From positions 1-64,000 of the forward strand of contig JAQTQX010000005.1 of NCBI GenBank assembly GCA_028712075.1: a stretch of 64,000 nucleotides of DNA, given 5' to 3'. A program made the translations under genes and the position numbers. The stretch is from Desulfuromonadaceae bacterium (GTDB lineage: Bacteria > Desulfobacterota > Desulfuromonadia > Geobacterales > Pseudopelobacteraceae). This document shows positions 39,298 to 46,969 of this stretch, in pieces (position 1 is the stretch's first letter; every line of letters begins with the position of its first letter). Under the pieces are notes generated by a model that did not search any database, had not been told where the DNA came from, and was given only the letters and a program-made list of their open reading frames with translations.

Positions 39298-40164
39298 ATG
39301 AATGATTACCTACCGTTTATGACGTTAGCTATTGAAGCAGGCAAAAAATCAACATGCGAGGATGAAAGATCTCATCCTAAAGTAGGAGCTGTCATAGTCC
39401 GGGATGGAAAAGTCTTAGAAACGGCATACAGAGGTGAGTTGGGAAACGGTGACCATGCAGAATACACATTATTTGAAAAAAAACTAAATGGTTCTGATGT
39501 CGCAGGGACTGCCCTTTTCACGACGCTTGAGCCATGTACAGCCAGAAACACAAAGAAACCCTGTTCGCACTGGGTCGTTGAAAAGGGTATTAGGCAGGTA
39601 TTTGTTGGGATGCTAGACCCTAATCCGCGCATTTACAACAAGGGATGCGCTTATCTGAAAGCGAATGGAGTAGAGGTGCATTACTTTCCTGAAAAGTTAA
39701 GGGAAGAAATAGAAAGAGACAACTTCTCGTTTATAAAGCAATTTTCAGCAAACCCGAGACCCAACGGGAAAGCTGATTTTGATTACACCAATAACGACGG
39801 CATTTTCACTATCGGCAACGGAGATTACATTTTCGAAACGAAGTGGTCGAAGGCAAGCGATTTTTCTATTCATGTCTACAATGATATGCCATCAGTCAAA
39901 ACTGTAGCTATTGCGCTTGGTGCTGAAAGTTTTTCGGAGATTAAGGATGCCACAATCTACGATGGTAGCTCACGTGCAAGGACTATCAAAGAAGGGGAAA
40001 TTGTGGTTATGAGAAATGCAAATGGTTATTGTGCTGCCGTTAAAGTTATCGACGTCAAAGACAGCAGCAGGTCAGATGCGCATGACCAGATTATCTTTGA
40101 ATACAGCATTCTCACAGACAAAACCGTAGATTTTTCAAGAGTACAAGCAGAAACGGAGATCTAA
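39298..40164 (+). CDS. RibD-like deaminase with unknown C-terminal domain (cassette 1)
   Basis: A 288-residue protein. Residues 1-130 form a cytidine-deaminase-like zinc domain: HPKVGAVIVRDGKVL, H53-A-E55 in GDHAEYTLF, and TLEPC80-x8-C89 (TLEPCTARNTKKPCSHW), closest to the RibD/dCMP deaminase branch. After about residue 160 comes a separate, unrecognised beta-rich domain. The ATG at 39298 lies 9 nt after AAGGAG. A GTG further upstream would run through attI and is rejected. The stop overlaps the R'' box of its attC. The substrate could be a free nucleotide or a base in nucleic acid; a defence role is possible but unproven. Confidence 0.75.
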   Translation: MNDYLPFMTLAIEAGKKSTCEDERSHPKVGAVIVRDGKVLETAYRGELGNGDHAEYTLFEKKLNGSDVAGTALFTTLEPCTARNTKKPCSHWVVEKGIRQVFVGMLDPNPRIYNKGCAYLKANGVEVHYFPEKLREEIERDNFSFIKQFSANPRPNGKADFDYTNNDGIFTIGNGDYIFETKWSKASDFSIHVYNDMPSVKTVAIALGAESFSEIKDATIYDGSSRARTIKEGEIVVMRNANGYCAAVKVIDVKDSSRSDAHDQIIFEYSILTDKTVDFSRVQAETEI

Positions 40165-40226
40165 CATGCGCTCAGACCATGACCGGGCAAAAAATGCCCG
40201 GCAGGTCAAGCGCAGCCCCGTTGAAC
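40159..40226 (+). repeat. attC site of cassette 1
   Basis: R'' ATCTAAC (40159-40165) and R' GTTGAAC (40220-40226) flank a stem CCGGGCA (40183-40189) / TGCCCGG (40195-40201) and the conserved right arm GCAGGTCAAGCGC. Recombination occurs after G40220. R'' is complementary to the GTTAGAT junction at 39261-39267, so cassette 1 is 39262-40220. Confidence 0.85.
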
Positions 40227-40242
40227 AGAGAAAGGAAAAAAC

Positions 40243-40752
40243 ATGTCGTGCCTATCACAGCAAAAGGATGCAGCCGATATTTTGATTGCAATTACCCCCA
40301 TAGTAATTTCCGTGTTTCTATTATTGCTCACTCGACGACAAGCCAAAATTAACGAGGAAAAGCTTCGCCTTGATTTATACAATAGAAGATTCGAAATATA
40401 TTCCAGAGCATTGGATTATTTTCAGGCACTCGTGCTTTACGATGCGTCACCGGAGCTACAGACTGACTTAATGATATTGCGGAAGACTTTTATCAAGTCC
40501 TGCGAAGAGTCTCAGTTCTTATTTGAAAAAAAATCTGGTATCTACGAGTTACTTAAAGAAATGCATACGAAATCTTTTGAAAGAACCGGTTTTAAAGAAA
40601 TATCACAGCAGCTTGCCAAAACAGGTGCGGTTGACGAGGTCACTAATGGTTTCACAAAAAGCGAGGAGACGTTGCAATGGTTTAGTGATGCCACTTCAAA
40701 GTTGCGGGACAAAATGGCGCCTTATTTGAATTTTCATAAATTGGCAGCTTAA
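40243..40752 (+). CDS. Single-span membrane protein of unknown function (cassette 2, gene 1)
   Basis: A 169-residue protein with one predicted membrane helix at about residues 10-28 (ADILIAITPIVISVFLLLL) and a positively charged cytoplasmic side (TRRQAKINEEKLRLDLYNRR). The remainder is helical, charged and probably cytosolic (EIYSRALDYFQALV; KTFIKSCEESQFLF). I do not recognise a family. AAAGG precedes the ATG. It shares a cassette with the next gene; no attC lies between them. Confidence 0.65.
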   Translation: MSCLSQQKDAADILIAITPIVISVFLLLLTRRQAKINEEKLRLDLYNRRFEIYSRALDYFQALVLYDASPELQTDLMILRKTFIKSCEESQFLFEKKSGIYELLKEMHTKSFERTGFKEISQQLAKTGAVDEVTNGFTKSEETLQWFSDATSKLRDKMAPYLNFHKLAA

Positions 40753-40814
40753 TTGTTCTAATGTGGACACCTATGTCATTTTCATTTTAAAGAAAACAGC
40801 TTGAGGAGCAGATT

Positions 40815-42074
40815 ATGCGAAGCATTTTTATTTCTGTTTTATTCGTAATTGTTACTGGCACTACCGTGTTTTCTGGGTCGATTGGTGACTTTTTAAATGG
40901 CTTGACAGGTGGTAACGACTATCCAGGCGGCCCAAACGACATTAAGCGTAAAAACGCCGAAATCGAAGAAGCCATGAAAAAGCGACAAGAGCGAATTGAC
41001 GCCGAAGATGAGCAAAAGGCTCAAGCTGCTGCAAAAAGACAACAGCTTAAAAAAGATGCAGAACAAAAAACACGCGATATGTACACACAAGCAGCAATCG
41101 AAATGCGTAAAAAGTACGACAACGAGTATGTAACCATCGACAGATACAAATATGTACAGGCAGCAAAAAACTACGATGAGCTGCTTTCTAACTATTCACT
41201 GCGTCTAAACGCAAAAGCAGCCAAGCTTAATAAAGACAACACTGCTGCCGCTTCTTACTTTTACAATGAACTTGGCATTATAGCTAAAACCATTGACGGG
41301 ATTATAAGTCAGGCCGATAAAGACGACGAAACTATCACAAAGAATGCTCCAAAATTTAACGCGTCAGAAGGATTTCAAGCAAAAAGACTTTGCTCAGAAC
41401 AAATGATGCGAGAGCACAGTAAAGCGGTCAAAGACGGCGAGATATTAGATACTTTTGAAATCCGTCAAAAAGCTTACAACGACTCTTTGATAAAATGCGG
41501 TTTAGTTGAGGACAAGTCTGAAAAAGCTACAGTAAAAACGACTTCTGACTACATCGACATAACACAAGAACTGGCAAAGATTAGAAAAATCATGTCAGAG
41601 ATTTATTATGACGCTCGCTCTCGCGAAAATAACCTCTTCACCAAACTAACAGGTTTCAGTTTCGATAATGAGACATTAGGCGATATCACCGGCTCCTTAG
41701 CATTTAAACTAGGTACGAACCAGTGGACACCAACAAAAGGGCAAATTTATAGTTTAAGATATATGGAAGCCATGCAAACAATAAAAGGCGGGATTCTAGC
41801 AACACCGACAAGGCCACTTGTTCCGACAAACCCAATCTTTGTCGCCACTAAAGAAGCTTTTGTTGATGGCCAGTCACTCAATAGTTACTACATGCACTAT
41901 ACGGGAAATAAGAAATATCAATCGTTAACTGGCGCTAGAAACGTCTACGCGTTTAAAATATATGAGTTTGACAAAGGCCAGATAGTAAAAGGCAAACAGT
42001 TCTACTTTTACCCAAGACTGCTTGATATATCTGGTGCTGTAGAGATTGTAGCGACAACCGCGTTCGGGAAGTAA
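40815..42074 (+). CDS. Secreted coiled-coil protein of unknown function (cassette 2, gene 2)
   Basis: A 419-residue protein with a signal peptide (MRSIFISVLFVIVTGTTVFS), a glycine/asparagine-rich stretch, then a long charged helical region (residues 45-110, repeated K/E/Q) that reads as a coiled coil, then an alpha/beta C-terminal part without recognised motifs and three scattered cysteines. Probably periplasmic or surface-exposed. GAGGAG precedes the ATG. It is 62 bp behind the single-span membrane gene, so the two may act together. A terminator follows. Confidence 0.65.
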   Translation: MRSIFISVLFVIVTGTTVFSGSIGDFLNGLTGGNDYPGGPNDIKRKNAEIEEAMKKRQERIDAEDEQKAQAAAKRQQLKKDAEQKTRDMYTQAAIEMRKKYDNEYVTIDRYKYVQAAKNYDELLSNYSLRLNAKAAKLNKDNTAAASYFYNELGIIAKTIDGIISQADKDDETITKNAPKFNASEGFQAKRLCSEQMMREHSKAVKDGEILDTFEIRQKAYNDSLIKCGLVEDKSEKATVKTTSDYIDITQELAKIRKIMSEIYYDARSRENNLFTKLTGFSFDNETLGDITGSLAFKLGTNQWTPTKGQIYSLRYMEAMQTIKGGILATPTRPLVPTNPIFVATKEAFVDGQSLNSYYMHYTGNKKYQSLTGARNVYAFKIYEFDKGQIVKGKQFYFYPRLLDISGAVEIVATTAFGK

Positions 42075-42097
42075 TTGGTAGAAAATGAAGAAAAGAA

Positions 42098-42135
42098 GGG
42101 GAATGAGAGGTCAACTCTCCATTCCCCATTTTTCT
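42098..42135 (+). terminator. Intrinsic terminator of cassette 2
   Basis: GGGGAATG (42098-42105) pairs with CATTCCCC (42120-42127), with a further GAG/CTC inside, followed by ATTTTTCT. It ends transcription before the attC. Confidence 0.85.
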
Positions 42136-42164
42136 AACAGAATAATCGTGAACAGGCAGAAGAA

Positions 42165-42235
42165 GTTCAACCAACGGCAGCACCGGTCAGCGGGAAAAAG
42201 CCCCCGCCGAGCCGGTGTGCCTTACCACGTTGAAG
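42165..42235 (+). repeat. attC site of cassette 2
   Basis: R'' GTTCAAC (42165-42171) and R' GTTGAAG (42229-42235). The arms GGCAGCACCGG (42175-42185) and CCGGTGTGCC (42212-42221) pair with one unpaired G, as in the extrahelical bases of attC, and GCGGG/CCCGC pairs inside. R'' is the reverse complement of the left junction GTTGAAC (40220-40226), fixing cassette 2 at 40221-42229. Confidence 0.88.
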
Positions 42236-42280
42236 AATTAGCACCCAAAACTGACTGAAAAACAATACAGAAAATATCCC

Positions 42281-42323
42281 TGCAACTGTTTTTTAGTTGC
42301 AAATTATTTTTTAAGTGTATAAT
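42281..42323 (+). promoter_or_regulatory. Promoter and operator of the hicA-hicB-secB module
   Basis: A perfect -10 TATAAT (42318-42323) is preceded by a 7-bp inverted repeat TGCAACT (42281-42287) / AGTTGCA (42295-42301) that covers the -35 region. This is a good candidate operator for the antitoxin, which in such modules represses its own operon. Confidence 0.6.
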
Positions 42324-42346
42324 AGATTTATCTTCACAGGGCGCCT

Positions 42347-42610
42347 ATGTCAAAACATGAAAAACTTATAAAGCGATTATTGAGCAAGCCAAAGGATTTT
42401 GAATGGTCTGAGGCCGTTTCGATTTTAGAATCTATGGGGTTTGAGGTTCTTCGCGGTAGCGGTTCAAGGCGTAAATTTAAACACAAAGAAACTAATGCCA
42501 TTATTATTTTGCATGAACCTCACCCACAAAAAGTCATGAAATCATACGCAATAGACGAGATTATTAAAACATTAAAGGAAGGGGGTCTTCTAAGTGAGCA
42601 ACGTGTTTGA
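42347..42610 (+). CDS. hicA: HicA-family toxin (cassette 3)
   Basis: An 87-residue mRNA-interferase-type toxin with a small double-stranded-RNA-binding-like fold: KRLLSKPKDFEWSEAVSILESMGFEVLRGSGSRRKFKH and IILHEPHPQKVMKSYAIDEIIKTL match the HicA pattern. The active histidine of classical HicA (GSH) is an arginine here (GSRRKF), as in a sub-branch with the PHP motif, so the catalytic details may differ. It overlaps hicB by 17 bases, as usual for this family. Confidence 0.75.
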   Translation: MSKHEKLIKRLLSKPKDFEWSEAVSILESMGFEVLRGSGSRRKFKHKETNAIIILHEPHPQKVMKSYAIDEIIKTLKEGGLLSEQRV

Positions 42611-43061
42611 ATATAATGGATACACAGGCTCTATAGAGGCGAGCATTGAGGATCGCTGTTTGTTTGGAAAGATTCTTTTCATCTCTGATCTCATAACGTA
42701 CGAAGCTGAAACTGTTTCCGATTTAGAGGCTGAATTTATTGCGGCAGTTGATGATTATCTTCTCACATGCAAGGAAACCGGGACAGATCCTCAAAGACCT
42801 TTTAAAGGTTCATTTAATGTTCGTATCAGCCCAGAATTACATCGAAAAGCCGCTATAGAGGCAACTAAAGAAAGAATATCGCTTAATGAATTAACATCAA
42901 AAGCTATATATGCGTATGTAAACGCACCAGTACTCCCAGTAAGTATTGAACATCACCACCACTATGAACAACGCCCAACTGAGTTTAGCCAGACGCTAGC
43001 ATTTTCGGGAAATATCGGAGAAGACAAATGGACTATCAACCCGGCGATAATGTCGAAGTAG
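42594..43061 (+). CDS. hicB: HicB-family antitoxin with C-terminal extension (cassette 3)
   Basis: A 155-residue protein. Residues 1-62 are the HicB RNase-H-like fold (YTGSIEASIEDRCLFGKILFI) and residues 72-108 a ribbon-helix-helix DNA-binding domain (GSFNVRISPELHRKAAIEA). It then has about 45 extra residues, including a run of histidines and a hydrophobic tail (EFSQTLAFSGN, DKWTINPAI). In toxin-antitoxin-chaperone systems, C-terminal antitoxin extensions bind a SecB-like chaperone, and a SecB-like gene follows here. GTG start after GGAAGGGGG. It overlaps the next gene by 34 bases. Confidence 0.72.
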   Translation: MSNVFEYNGYTGSIEASIEDRCLFGKILFISDLITYEAETVSDLEAEFIAAVDDYLLTCKETGTDPQRPFKGSFNVRISPELHRKAAIEATKERISLNELTSKAIYAYVNAPVLPVSIEHHHHYEQRPTEFSQTLAFSGNIGEDKWTINPAIMSK

Positions 43062-43510
43062 CATTAATTCAGCATCAATTGCTTAGGTGCAACGCTGAAG
43101 CAAATATTAAGCCTTCGCCTGATATGGGAGGTAATGTAGAAATTGTGATTAACCTCAATACCCCCAAATCTCCTAGTATACTAAACAAGAATGATTCATT
43201 TTCTATAAGTTTACAAATAGGAGTTATGGGCAAAGAAAAAGACAGCAAAGACATAGTTTTCAGTGTTTTATGTGAAATGGAAGGCTCTTATCGCCTTATC
43301 AATTGTAATGACAATGGCATCACAACAAAAAACAACGTAGATCTTTGGACTTCATCAGCCAGACAATTATTTCCTTTAGTAGCTCAATTCACGACTGATT
43401 TAATTTCAAAGTTGGGTTTCAAAAACATAAGTGTTCCGGCATTTGTTCCGAGTGAGTTTTTACTACAAACAACGCCTCGTAAAAAAAACTTAAAAAATAA
43501 TAAGAACTAA
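43028..43510 (+). CDS. SecB-like chaperone of a toxin-antitoxin-chaperone module (cassette 3)
   Basis: A 160-residue acidic protein. Its order of beta strands and final helix resembles SecB: VALIQHQLLRCNAEANIKP, then NDSFSISLQIGVMGKEK, IVFSVLCEMEGSYRL, and a closing segment LFPLVAQFTTDLISKLGFKN-ISVPAFVPSEF that parallels the SecB LFPYARE...LAPVNF region. The housekeeping secB context is absent. The overlap with hicB and enclosure in the same cassette support a dedicated antitoxin chaperone. The homology is distant and should be tested by profile search. Confidence 0.6.
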   Translation: MDYQPGDNVEVALIQHQLLRCNAEANIKPSPDMGGNVEIVINLNTPKSPSILNKNDSFSISLQIGVMGKEKDSKDIVFSVLCEMEGSYRLINCNDNGITTKNNVDLWTSSARQLFPLVAQFTTDLISKLGFKNISVPAFVPSEFLLQTTPRKKNLKNNKN

Positions 43511-43536
43511 TGTAATGGATAATTTTTGAAATATCT

Positions 43537-43565
43537 AAGCCGCTCTGTTTCGAGGCGGCTTTTTT
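43537..43565 (+). terminator. Intrinsic terminator of cassette 3
   Basis: AAGCCGC (43537-43543) and GCGGCTT (43555-43561) pair around an 11-nt loop and run into TTTTT, 27 bp after the SecB-like stop. Confidence 0.85.
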
Positions 43566-43619
43566 CATTTTGGCACTGATAACGAAAAGTAGAATGATCA
43601 ATAGAGGCTAGAAGAGAGG

Positions 43620-43680
43620 CTCCAACCAGGACATTGGACCTGCCCTAAAAACCGGCAGGTCAATGCCCACACCGTTGAAC
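43620..43680 (+). repeat. attC site of cassette 3
   Basis: R'' CTCCAAC (43620-43626) and R' GTTGAAC (43674-43680), with GACCTGCC (43637-43644) / GGCAGGTC (43654-43661) as a perfect 8-bp stem and unpaired bases further out. R'' matches the reverse complement of the left junction GTTGAAG (42229-42235) at six of seven positions, so cassette 3 is 42230-43674. Confidence 0.85.
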
Positions 43681-43735
43681 AACATAATAAATCTTTAGTG
43701 CTAATTCCGGAAATTTCAATCAACGAGGCAAATAC

Positions 43736-45967
43736 ATGACAAAAGCAAGCCCAAAACTGAAAATAAAAAAACCGAAAAGTACTTTTGAAAAACCTTTACA
43801 AGCGGATTTTAAAGGACTTTTTAAGTCACTCGCAAAAGGTATTGGTCATACGGCAACTGGTAAGTGGGAAGAGCTTGGTAATGATGCAGTAGAGGGACTA
43901 TCTGCCATTGGTCTTGCCAGCGAACCATCAGAACTTGCATTTCTACTTATCCATAGATCGGTTACAAGGGCGTTATTTGATTTGATTGGCGAAAGTGCTA
44001 GCCAGCATTTAGCTGATGAAAATAAGGCGACTGAAGACATTGAGGAGAAGCTGAATTTTTCTATCTCTGTCAGAGATATACAGCTCGACAAAAAGTTCCT
44101 TGATCGACCAACTGAGCTACCACTTTTGAAAGAGTTAAAACCTATGCTTCAAAAGTGGCTTGAGAGGCATGGAGTAGAAAGCCATGTAGCAATGTCTATC
44201 ACTGACCGTTTGCCCGCATACTTCGTATATTCACTTAATCAGGAATGGCGCAAAAATTTAAAAAACTATCGTCCTTTAATTGAAAGTTTGGAAACGCCTT
44301 TCTCAACAGCTGGCGAACGTGAATGGACGTGGACTGCCTACGCTATTTTACTTCAGAGACGCATTGACGAAAGTGTTTTTGATGAATCCTTTAGTTTGCG
44401 GCAGATATATGTTCCCTTGAACGCTTATTACTTGGAAAAAGAGATCAAAAAAGGGTTTGACGAAAGTATTGATTGCCACGAAGAGGAAAGGCGGCGCGTT
44501 GTTGTTAAGCTAGAAGCTGAATTGGAACACTGGCTGAATAATCCTTCGGCACAAGACGCTATCCGCGTTCTCAGTGGTGGTCCTGGTAGTGGAAAATCTT
44601 CCTTTGCAAGAATTTTTGCAGCACGCGTAGCATCGTCTGGGAAATTGAAAGTTCTCTACATCCCACTTCACCTGATTGACCCAACCAAGGAACTTGTGGA
44701 AGAGGTGGGACGCTTCGTGCGCGATGAAGGTGTGCTGGAGCATAACCCGTTAGATATAAATTCCCCAGAATCAAATCTACTAATTATTCTCGATGGCCTA
44801 GACGAATTGGCCAGTCAAGGAAAGGCTTCTGCAGAAACGGCCCGAGCCTTTATTCGAGAAGTTGACCGCACCGTTGAAAGGCGCAACAGCGGTTCGGTCA
44901 GGTTACGAGTTGTTTTCTGCGGTCGAGAGGTAGTTGTTCAGGATAACGATTCCGAGTTTCGCAGACCGCGCCAAGTACTCAACCTTCTCCCTTATATAAT
45001 AGTTAAACAGGACAAACAAAATCGAATACGTACTCGCTCACACGTAGGCGATGAATTTCATGATCCTAATGGGATACTAAAAGTAGATCTGCGCCAAGAA
45101 TGGTGGAAGAATTACGGCAGGCTATCAGGAAAATCTTTTACGGGTTTACCAAAGGAGCTCACACGCCATGACTTAGAAGAAATAACCGCACAGCCGCTAT
45201 TAAACTATTTAGTTGCTCTTAGTTACACCCGCGAAAAAATCAATTTTAAACATAACGTAAATATTAATGAAGTATACAAGGATCTGGTCTGCGCAGTTCA
45301 TGAGCGTGGTTACGAAAAAAGTCGACCCCATGCGCAAATCAAACATATGACGTTAGAAAACTTTATTCGTGTGTTGGAAGAAATCGGATTAGCAGCATGG
45401 CATGGTGACGGTCGCTCAACCACAGTCCGAGAGATCGAAGAGCATTGTAGCACAAGTGGGGTGGGCGGTCTCCTTGAAGCCTTTGCCGATGGTGCTGAAA
45501 AGGGTGTAACACGACTTCTAGCAGCATTTTTCTTTCGTCAATATGGACAACGTGCCAGCGGAGATCGTACCTTTGTATTCACACATAAAAGCTTTGGTGA
45601 ATATCTAACGGCACGCCGCATAGTTCGTGCAATGGAGCGGATCGACAGAGAGTGCCTTCATCGACAAGATAATCCGGGTGAAGGATGGGATGATAAAATG
45701 GCACTTGAACACTGGGTTCAGGTCTGTGGCCCAAGCGCGATCACAGGATATCTCAACACGTTGCTAATTAACGAATTAAAATTACGCGAATTAAGTCAAA
45801 TAAAACGGTGGCAAAACTGTTTTGTCAAATTATTCAATTATATGTTGAGACACTGGATGCCAATGGAAAAATTAAACTCTAAGTGGAAACCAATGGGGAC
45901 GTTGTTTGTTATTTTGTTATTGACTCATATTCCACCTTTTGATATTTTACAGCCATGCCACGCTTAG
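43736..45967 (+). CDS. NACHT-domain NTPase (bacterial NLR-like), C-terminus replaced by a RAYT-derived insertion (cassette 4)
   Basis: A 743-codon frame. An N-terminal helical region of about 230 residues of unknown type is followed by a STAND/NACHT NTPase: Walker A GGPGSGKSS (281-289), Walker B LLIILDGLDEL (348-358) with the small-residue/double-acidic NACHT pattern, then winged-helix-like segments to about residue 650 (TFVFTHKSFGEYLTARRIVRAME is a typical NACHT C-flank). Bacterial NACHT proteins protect against phage, with the C-terminal part sensing infection. The last 25 codons (from about 45893) come from the inserted element described at 45895-46160, so the native C-terminus is lost. 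Function may be impaired. Confidence 0.75.
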   Translation: MTKASPKLKIKKPKSTFEKPLQADFKGLFKSLAKGIGHTATGKWEELGNDAVEGLSAIGLASEPSELAFLLIHRSVTRALFDLIGESASQHLADENKATEDIEEKLNFSISVRDIQLDKKFLDRPTELPLLKELKPMLQKWLERHGVESHVAMSITDRLPAYFVYSLNQEWRKNLKNYRPLIESLETPFSTAGEREWTWTAYAILLQRRIDESVFDESFSLRQIYVPLNAYYLEKEIKKGFDESIDCHEEERRRVVVKLEAELEHWLNNPSAQDAIRVLSGGPGSGKSSFARIFAARVASSGKLKVLYIPLHLIDPTKELVEEVGRFVRDEGVLEHNPLDINSPESNLLIILDGLDELASQGKASAETARAFIREVDRTVERRNSGSVRLRVVFCGREVVVQDNDSEFRRPRQVLNLLPYIIVKQDKQNRIRTRSHVGDEFHDPNGILKVDLRQEWWKNYGRLSGKSFTGLPKELTRHDLEEITAQPLLNYLVALSYTREKINFKHNVNINEVYKDLVCAVHERGYEKSRPHAQIKHMTLENFIRVLEEIGLAAWHGDGRSTTVREIEEHCSTSGVGGLLEAFADGAEKGVTRLLAAFFFRQYGQRASGDRTFVFTHKSFGEYLTARRIVRAMERIDRECLHRQDNPGEGWDDKMALEHWVQVCGPSAITGYLNTLLINELKLRELSQIKRWQNCFVKLFNYMLRHWMPMEKLNSKWKPMGTLFVILLLTHIPPFDILQPCHA

Positions 45968-46160
45968 CAAGACTTGACATATCTGGTCTACACAGGAAAG
46001 GACGTCGGCACTTTCCTGCACCTTAAAGCAAGTGGTGTCAGCCTTGCTTCAAGGCGCGGCGAGAAGGTGCTAAAGGCTGATGCAGAACTGTTGAAAAGCA
46101 TTTTACTTGAGATAGCAAAATAACAAACAACGTCCCGCCTGCCCTCCCCGAAAAGCGGGA
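45895..46160 (+). mobile_element. Internally deleted RAYT/REP-derived element (MITE-like)
   Basis: A perfect 21-bp inverted repeat (45896-45916 and 46116-46136, starting GGGACGTTGTTTG) bounds about 240 bp. Inside, an ATG at 45955 starts MPRLARLDISG, the N-terminus of REP-associated tyrosine transposases. It then jumps into a frame ending RRGEKVLKADAELLKSILLE at 46121, which looks like the C-terminal helix-turn-helix part of the same protein. The catalytic middle is missing. A REP-like palindrome GTCCCGC/GCGGGAC (46133-46139 and 46155-46161) follows. It is a non-autonomous derivative inserted in the 3' part of the NACHT gene. Confidence 0.7.
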
Positions 46161-46192
46161 CACTTCCCATTTATTTAGAAGCCTTAAAGATG

Positions 46193-46227
46193 AAACCGGG
46201 AGCCGCTGAAAAAGTGGCTCCCGGTTT
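46193..46227 (+). terminator. Strong intrinsic terminator
   Basis: AAACCGGGAGCC (46193-46204) and GGCTCCCGGTTT (46215-46226) form a perfect 12-bp stem followed by T. It may be the original terminator of the NACHT cassette gene, now displaced by the insertion. Confidence 0.85.
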
Positions 46228-46257
46228 TGCATATCTATTCTTCTGTATATCGTTTGC

Positions 46258-46299
46258 TTGACACCTACAGATTTTCCTACCATACTTGGCAAGTAGGAA
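46258..46299 (+). promoter_or_regulatory. Promoter and operator of vapBC
   Basis: A perfect -35 TTGACA (46258-46263), 17 bp, and CATACT (46281-46286). The inverted repeat TTCCTAC (46274-46280) / GTAGGAA (46293-46299) straddles the -10, as expected for repression by the AbrB-type antitoxin. Confidence 0.65.
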
Positions 46300-46322
46300 T
46301 AAAACCAATAGGAGGAATTAGT

Positions 46323-46556
46323 ATGCTTGCTGTAAAAGTTCTCCCCAAGGGACAGATTACTTTACCGAAAGAGGTTCGACAGAAGCTTCATATCGAGGTG
46401 GGTGACACTCTGCTGATGGATGCGGACGGTGAGCAAGTCTTTTTCAGGAGAGGTAAAACCATCTTTGATTTCAAAGGTGTTCTACCCAGCATGGGAATGA
46501 CTATTGACGAAATCCGGGAAAAAGGAATTGCAGGCGGGGTAGGTGTTTATGAATAG
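46323..46556 (+). CDS. vapB: AbrB/MazE-type antitoxin (VapB-like)
   Basis: A 77-residue protein whose first 45 residues are a SpoVT/AbrB swapped-hairpin DNA-binding domain (VKVLPKGQITLPKEVRQKL, then VGDTLLMDADGEQVFF). The rest is a toxin-binding tail. GGAGGAA lies 6 nt before the ATG. It overlaps the toxin gene by 8 bases, and an operator-like palindrome sits in the promoter. Confidence 0.85.
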   Translation: MLAVKVLPKGQITLPKEVRQKLHIEVGDTLLMDADGEQVFFRRGKTIFDFKGVLPSMGMTIDEIREKGIAGGVGVYE

Positions 46557-46959
46557 GGCGTTTATAGACACCAGCGCTATACTTCGCATGTTGGTGCAGG
46601 ATGACGATCTTAAGGCAAAAGCAGTTGAGAACCTTATACGGAATGCACCGGAGAAGGGTCTTGTGCTACATGTCATTCCGGTTACTATTCTGGAGATTGT
46701 CTGGGTTCTGGAGAAAGTTTACAAATATCCAAAAAAGGCTATTCGGGAGCTTGCCGAAGCGATCATCAATACACCACAGCTAAAGGTTGAACAGGCGGGG
46801 GGTTTTCTGAATGCCCTAAAAGTCTATGAAGAGAAGAATGTCAAATTTGCTGATGCGGTCATGGCGTTCTGGGGCATGGAGAAAGGAATTACCACCACCT
46901 ACACTTATGATGAAGTAGATTTCAAGCGGATTGAAGGATTGACAGTACTAACACCATAG
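46549..46959 (+). CDS. vapC: PIN-domain ribonuclease toxin (VapC-like)
   Basis: A 136-residue PIN-domain protein with the acidic residues of the Mg site: D7 in AFIDTSAILRML, E in TILEIVWVLEKVY, and D in KFADAVMAFWG, followed by TYDEVDFKRI. VapC toxins cleave tRNA or rRNA. ATG 46549 is preferred to a GTG two codons upstream. Paired with vapB. Confidence 0.85.
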   Translation: MNRAFIDTSAILRMLVQDDDLKAKAVENLIRNAPEKGLVLHVIPVTILEIVWVLEKVYKYPKKAIRELAEAIINTPQLKVEQAGGFLNALKVYEEKNVKFADAVMAFWGMEKGITTTYTYDEVDFKRIEGLTVLTP

Positions 46960-46969
46960 AATCACCCCA

